This document shows positions 5,802 to 6,462 of a stretch of DNA of 6,462 bases, one piece after another (position 1 is the first letter of the stretch; the number at the start of each line of letters is the position of its first letter). Under the pieces are notes generated by a model, which saw nothing but the letters and a program-made list of their open reading frames with translations, ran no database searches and was not told the origin of the DNA. Position numbers and translations under genes: made by a program. The stretch comes from Chloroflexota bacterium (GTDB lineage Bacteria; Chloroflexota; Limnocylindria; Limnocylindrales; CSP1-4): contig JAKAHX010000099.1 of the NCBI GenBank assembly GCA_021814735.1, positions 1 to 6,462 of the forward strand, read 5' to 3'.

Positions 5802-6462
5802 CTAGAGGTCCTCCCGCAGCGGCGCGTCCACGTCGGGATCCACCAGCGGTCGTGCGGGGCCAGCCTCGGGCACGCCGAGCGTGGCACGTCCCGCCTCGAT
5901 CAGGTCGCGCAGGCGGCCCGCCAGGTCGGAGCGGCGCGCCGCCGCGGGCGCCACCTCGCGCTCCACGGTGGTGAAGGCACCCATCGTCCGGTAGCGCAGG
6001 TACCGGCGCTGCAGCAGCTCCTCGACGGGCAGCGCCCCCAGCTGGTCCAGGTGCGCCGCGATCCGACCCGAGATGGCGCCGGCGACCGAGACGGGATCCT
6101 CCTGCGCGCCGCCCGGCGGCTCGGGGATCACCTCGTCGACCACGCCCAGCGCCAGCTGGTCGGCCGCCGTCATCCGCATCGACGCCGCTGCGAGCTTGGC
6201 CGCGGACGCGTCGCGCCACAGGATGCTGGCGCAGCCCTCCGGGCTGATCACCGAGTAGACCGCGTTCTCCAGCGCAAGGACCACGTCGGCGGTGGCGATG
6301 CCGAGCGCACCCCCGGACCCGCCCTCGCCGGTGATCACGGTCACGATCGGCGTCCGGAGCCCGGTCATCAGGGCGATGGAGCGCGCGATCGCCTCCGCGA
6401 CGCCTCGCTCCTCGGAGGCCGGTCCCGGGTATGCGCCGCCGGTGTCCACGAAGGTCACCACC
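5802..6462 (-). CDS. accA: Acetyl-CoA carboxylase carboxyltransferase subunit alpha, 5'-truncated by window edge
   Basis: This is the C-terminal 219 residues or so of AccA, which with AccD moves the carboxyl group from carboxybiotin on BCCP to acetyl-CoA, giving malonyl-CoA in the cytoplasm. Visible crotonase-fold signatures, numbered from the window edge, are VDTGGAYPG (5-13), EERG (17-20), the glycine-rich TGEGGSGGALG (44-54) and VISPEGCASILW (71-82). The family pattern EELLQRRYLR (147-156) follows. The usual VDTPGAYPG reads VDTGGAYPG here, a mild Pro-to-Gly change. About 60 residues beyond the RRYxR motif form a charged, Ala/Pro-rich tail with no recognisable domain, longer than in E. coli AccA. 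The gene ends in TAG, and the next gene's GTG follows with no spacer. The true start, and whether this is fused to an AccD domain, cannot be seen. Confidence 0.95.
   Translation of the reverse strand, partial: VVTFVDTGGAYPGPASEERGVAEAIARSIALMTGLRTPIVTVITGEGGSGGALGIATADVVLALENAVYSVISPEGCASILWRDASAAKLAAASMRMTAADQLALGVVDEVIPEPPGGAQEDPVSVAGAISGRIAAHLDQLGALPVEELLQRRYLRYRTMGAFTTVEREVAPAAARRSDLAGRLRDLIEAGRATLGVPEAGPARPLVDPDVDAPLREDL
5810..5815 (-). promoter_or_regulatory. Ribosome binding site for the BCCP-like gene
   Basis: GGGAGG lies in the last codons of accA, 8 bases before the GTG at 5801. It is why I prefer that GTG over the in-frame GTG at 5783, whose GAGGAG lies only 3 bases upstream. Confidence 0.6.

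Overview
The window is one stretch of a very GC-rich bacterial chromosome in which every gene I can support lies on the minus strand and reads right to left. It is a bacterial (type II) fatty-acid synthesis cluster. In transcription order it holds accA (5' end outside the window), a BCCP-like gene without a biotin site, accC, fabZ, a calcineurin-like phosphoesterase, fabF, a 46-codon small gene, and a canonical accB (3' end outside the window). A weaker 63-codon reading frame may fill the gap between fabZ and the phosphoesterase.

The organism is not identifiable with certainty. The strong preference for G or C at third codon positions, GTG starts, and a dissociated four-part acetyl-CoA carboxylase with a separate AccA argue against typical Actinobacteria, which use fused acyl-CoA carboxylase subunits. 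They would fit a high-GC Chloroflexota lineage such as the Limnocylindria. That placement is inference from general features, not from a search.

Region by region: 5802-6462 is the carboxyltransferase alpha subunit. 4719-5801 is a BCCP paralogue with the N-terminal helix/strand segment and the C-terminal biotinyl fold, but with Asp-Cys-Leu-Gly where biotin acceptors have Glu-Ala-Met-Lys, plus a long His/Ala/Gly repeat linker. 3354-4718 is biotin carboxylase and 2814-3326 is FabZ dehydratase. 2626-2832 carries a duplicated hairpin and a low-complexity frame. 1886-2629 is the phosphoesterase and 624-1889 is FabF. 487-627 is a small Cys/His-containing protein, and 1-490 is the true BCCP with its biotinyl lysine.

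The genes are packed extremely tightly. Two junctions have the stop followed directly by a GTG start, and three well-supported junctions are 4-base ATGA or GTGA overlaps. The only larger space is the fabZ-phosphoesterase interval. AccA, AccB and AccC (with AccD presumably outside the window) make malonyl-CoA. FabF and FabZ act in elongation, where FabF condenses malonyl-ACP with acyl-ACP and FabZ dehydrates the hydroxyacyl intermediate.

The most interesting items are the lysine-less BCCP paralogue placed directly before accC, which recalls the plant BADC regulators of acetyl-CoA carboxylase; the 46-aa protein coupled between fabF and accB; and a phosphoesterase embedded in a fatty-acid operon. 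No RNA genes, CRISPR arrays, insertion sequences, origins, intrinsic terminators or recognisable internal promoters were seen, and no gene-free stretch exceeds 300 bases.
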